DNA of 64,000 nucleotides from an uncultured Oscillospiraceae bacterium (GTDB taxonomy: Bacteria; Bacillota; Clostridia; Oscillospirales; Oscillospiraceae), in contig CALXDD010000010.1 of the NCBI GenBank assembly GCA_944386985.1, forward strand, positions 1 to 64,000, given 5' to 3'. The position numbers were made by a program, and so were the translations under genes. Positions within the stretch are counted from its first letter, which is position 1, and each line of letters begins with the position of its first letter. Under the pieces are notes generated by a model. That model searched no databases and was not told where the DNA came from. It worked only from the letters and a program-made list of their open reading frames with translations. Below are positions 61,711 through 64,000 of the stretch, one piece after another.

Positions 61711-63354
61711 ATGCAGATCCCGGAAAAACTGGCCGCCGCCCTGGCGGCGGCGGACGAGGCGTACCTGGTGGGGCTTTGCAACAAGGGGACGGTGAACCGG
61801 GCGAAAAAGGACCTGGCCTCCCTGACTGATCCCCAGGTGAAGACGGAGGGGGAGGCGGTGGAGGTCCGGATGGGGGAGGTGACCTGTCTCATCCAGGCCC
61901 CTTTGGGGGAGAGCCGCTGCTCCTGTCCCAGCGGCGGCATCTGCCGCCACCGCATCGCGGCCATTTTGTGGCTGCAGCAGCAGGAGGGGACCGCCGCCCC
62001 GGCAGAGGAGGCGGCGCCGGAGGCGCCGGATTTTTCGGAACTTCGGGCCTATCCGGCGGAAAAGCTCCTGCGCCAGCTGGGGAGACGGCGGCTTGCCGCC
62101 ACTCTGTTCCGCTTTCAAAGCGGCCAGGGGGCGGCCATCACCGAGACCTCGGTGGTCACAGTGGAGATGCCCTGGCTTCCCGCCACCGTGCGGCTGCTGG
62201 AGCCCATCGAGCACAGCACCTGCAGCTGCCACAGCCGGACCTTCTGCGTCCACAAGGCCGAGGCCCTGCTCCTCTGGCAGCTGCAGAAGGGGATCGTGGA
62301 CCCGTCGGCCCTGGAGGAGGCCGCCGCTCCGGAGGAGGAGATGGATATAGAGAAGGTCCGGGGCGTCTGCCAGGGGGTGCGGCAGGCCCTGACCTCCCAG
62401 CTGGCCACCGGCCTCAGCCGTCTTCCCACCGCCGTGTGTGAGACGGTGGAGCGGATGGCTTCCCTCTGTCACACAGCGCAGCTTCCGGACCTGGAGCGGG
62501 CTCTCCGGGGGCTCCACGGGGCCTATGCCGCCTACTTCGCCCGGTCCGCCGCCTGCCGGGATACCGAGCTTTTGTCCCGGCTGTCTCTGGCCTTCCGGCT
62601 GGCCTCGGCTCTGGAGGAGGCCGATGGGGAGACCCTCCGGACCCTGGCGGGAACCTTCCGGGAGGACTACGTCCCAGTGGGAAACCTGAAGCTCTATCTC
62701 CTGGGGATGCGGGAGTTCTCCGGGCGGGGCGGCTACGAGGGCGCCATTTACTATTTCTGGGAGCGGGAGGCCCATCGGTTCTACACCTTCTCCGACCTCC
62801 GCCCCACCTTCTACGAGGGGCCGCCCCGGCGGAGATCCGCCGCCGCCCCCTGGGGCTTGCCCTGTCCTCTGCGGCAGGCGTGGAACCGGGGGCTGGATCT
62901 CACCGGGGCCAAAGCCAACCGGACCGGGGGACTGTCCTCCACCCAGCAGTGTACCGCTGCTCTGCTTGCCCCCCAGCCCCCGGGGGCCGTATTCCCGGAG
63001 GAGGAGATGATTACGGATTTCTCCCGCCTCCTGGAGGAGCGCAGCGCCCCCCATGCCCCGGAGATCTCCCGGCTGGCGGTGGTGCGGCCCGCCCGGTGCC
63101 GGGCGCAGGACTACGACACGGTGGGGCAGGTGTTCTCCATGGAGCTGCTGGACCAGGAGGGCCGGGACCTGTGGCTCACAGTGCGCTACCGGAAGGAGGA
63201 GGCCAAGGTGGTGGACATCCTGGAGCAGCTTGCCCGGCGGCTTCAGAATGAGGAGGGGCTGCGCCCGGTGTTCTTCGGCGTTGTATACCGGGAGGGCGAC
63301 CGGCTGAAGCTGTACCCCATTGAATGCTTTCTGCGGTGGGAGGAGGAGCAATGA
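61711..63354 (+). CDS. Double SWIM zinc-finger protein
   Basis: 547 residues. Two SWIM motifs (CxC...CxH) lie at about residues 70-87 (SRCSCPSGGICRHR) and 170-190 (STCSCHSRTFCVHK), separated by an Ala/Glu-rich linker. The remaining 350 residues are helical with an aromatic-rich C-terminus (IYYFWEREAHRFYTF). GGGGGGAGAGAGG precedes the ATG. SWIM fingers bind DNA or protein. In the MoxR-vWA-DUF5682 neighbourhood it may target the complex. Its stop overlaps the next start as ATGA. Confidence 0.9.
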   Translation: MQIPEKLAAALAAADEAYLVGLCNKGTVNRAKKDLASLTDPQVKTEGEAVEVRMGEVTCLIQAPLGESRCSCPSGGICRHRIAAILWLQQQEGTAAPAEEAAPEAPDFSELRAYPAEKLLRQLGRRRLAATLFRFQSGQGAAITETSVVTVEMPWLPATVRLLEPIEHSTCSCHSRTFCVHKAEALLLWQLQKGIVDPSALEEAAAPEEEMDIEKVRGVCQGVRQALTSQLATGLSRLPTAVCETVERMASLCHTAQLPDLERALRGLHGAYAAYFARSAACRDTELLSRLSLAFRLASALEEADGETLRTLAGTFREDYVPVGNLKLYLLGMREFSGRGGYEGAIYYFWEREAHRFYTFSDLRPTFYEGPPRRRSAAAPWGLPCPLRQAWNRGLDLTGAKANRTGGLSSTQQCTAALLAPQPPGAVFPEEEMITDFSRLLEERSAPHAPEISRLAVVRPARCRAQDYDTVGQVFSMELLDQEGRDLWLTVRYRKEEAKVVDILEQLARRLQNEEGLRPVFFGVVYREGDRLKLYPIECFLRWEEEQ

Positions 63355-63671
63355 CAGAGCTGCTTAAAGAGATGGAGCGGGCCCTGGCGGATCTTCTGCA
63401 GTCGGGCCTCGCCACAGGGGGGCCCGCCGCCGTTTCAAGGCTTGAGAAGCTGAAGGTGCGGTGCGGGGACGTGGGGCTCCACACCGGGGCGGCACTGCTG
63501 GGAGAACTGGCGGCGGCCCTGTCCGCACGGTCCCACCGGGTGGAAAAGGATGATCAGCCGGCAGCCGCCGCCTTTTTCCGGACCGTCCGCTATATAGAGC
63601 TGTGCCGGGAGAAGCTCCAGGAGACGGAGATCTGGCGGCGCTGGCAGGAGATTGAAAACCAAGACGAATAA
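63351..63671 (+). CDS. Small helical protein of the MoxR-SWIM operon
   Basis: 106 residues (MTELLKEMERALADLLQSG), coiled-coil-like, ending in KLQETEIWRRWQEIENQDE. No known motif, no signal peptide or membrane span. It overlaps the SWIM stop by four bases (ATGA), so it is translationally coupled. It is probably an adaptor of the SWIM or vWA protein. Confidence 0.8.
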   Translation: MTELLKEMERALADLLQSGLATGGPAAVSRLEKLKVRCGDVGLHTGAALLGELAAALSARSHRVEKDDQPAAAAFFRTVRYIELCREKLQETEIWRRWQEIENQDE

Positions 63672-63687
63672 AAGCAGGAGGAAAGCG

Positions 63688-64000
63688 ATGCATAGCATAG
63701 AGGATCACAAGAAAAAGAAGCTGGAGCGGCTGATGGACAATCTGGGGCTCTCCCCCAACAACCGGACCCTGGCCCTCGCCTATCTCACATCGGAGCCAAG
63801 GGACGACAGCCTTTTGCAGAAGGCGGAGGCCCAGAACTTCCGGGATCTCGACTGGGAGAACCGGCACGCCGCCGTGGCCTTCCTGGAGCCCCTGCGCCAG
63901 TCCGGCGGGGCGGAGCTGGAGCGGTTTGTCCGGCTGTACTGGGCCATCGGCAAGAGCACCGCCATCTTTGTGCTGCAGCATGAAAGCGAGTGGAGGCGCC
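63688..64000 (+). CDS. Start of a further operon gene (partial, truncated by the window)
   Basis: The first 104 codons of a protein starting MHSIEDHKKKKLERLMDNLGLS after AGGAGGAAA, 16 bases after the preceding stop. The readable part is helical (RDDSLLQKAEAQNFRDLDW, QSGGAELERFVRLYWAIG). It may be a repeat-type scaffold such as the large helical proteins often found after SWIM genes, but too little is seen to name it. Confidence 0.75.
   Translation, partial: MHSIEDHKKKKLERLMDNLGLSPNNRTLALAYLTSEPRDDSLLQKAEAQNFRDLDWENRHAAVAFLEPLRQSGGAELERFVRLYWAIGKSTAIFVLQHESEWRR

Overview
This 64 kb window is a GC-rich, densely packed bacterial chromosome segment. GGAGG-type ribosome sites, a ptb-buk pair, a ferredoxin-linked 2-oxoacid oxidoreductase, ABC sugar uptake and a YceG/TelA/TerD cluster point to an anaerobic high-GC Clostridia, probably an Oscillospiraceae-type gut butyrate producer. 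That assignment is an inference from gene content. I saw no rRNA, tRNA or CRISPR array.

Layout. 1-176: C-terminal end of a large serine recombinase, marking the end of an integrated element. 640-8528 (minus): a LacI-controlled sugar or pentitol operon (AllA-like protein, SDR dehydrogenase, RbsB/A/C-type ABC transporter, AraB-type kinase, lacI). Its promoter carries two AAACGTTT operators 162 bp apart. 9375-12703 (plus): an unrecognised gene pair, the first member ending in hydrophobic helices. 13016-20026 (plus): a cyclic-di-GMP hub with a V4R sensor, a GGDEF-hemerythrin protein, a PAS-GAF-GGDEF-GGDEF-EAL protein and a SnoaL-PAS-GGDEF protein.

20217-30538 (minus): a ten-gene amino-acid fermentation operon: NhaC antiporter, four-subunit 2-oxoacid:ferredoxin oxidoreductase, aminotransferase, alanine-racemase-like enzyme, Na+/solute symporter, ptb and buk. 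A divergent LysR regulator and a hotdog thioesterase follow at 30728-32143. The logic is amino acid to 2-oxoacid to acyl-CoA to acyl-phosphate to acid plus ATP. 32371-32670 is a tyrosine-recombinase remnant. 33170-36023 is an MCP plus CheW pair. 36486-41740 is a PucR-type regulator followed by a UroD/MtaA-like protein, an SLC13 permease and a small CobW-type GTPase.

41917-64000 is a large Ter-type stress or conflict island. A CitE-like lyase faces a long plus-strand run: YceG, TelA, four TerD/TerA proteins, a Ca2+ P-type ATPase, a rhomboid protease, two phosphoribosyltransferase-like proteins, a HAD phosphatase, and a protein joining a YceG-like domain to a trypsin-like protease. A second promoter with a 14-bp palindrome in its spacer drives MoxR ATPase, DUF5682, vWA, double-SWIM and small-protein genes, and a last gene that runs off the window. 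The island combines Ca2+-binding TerD proteins with a Ca2+ pump, and a nucleotide-type biosynthetic set with two proteases and a MoxR/vWA chaperone module. It is the best candidate here for an under-described system.
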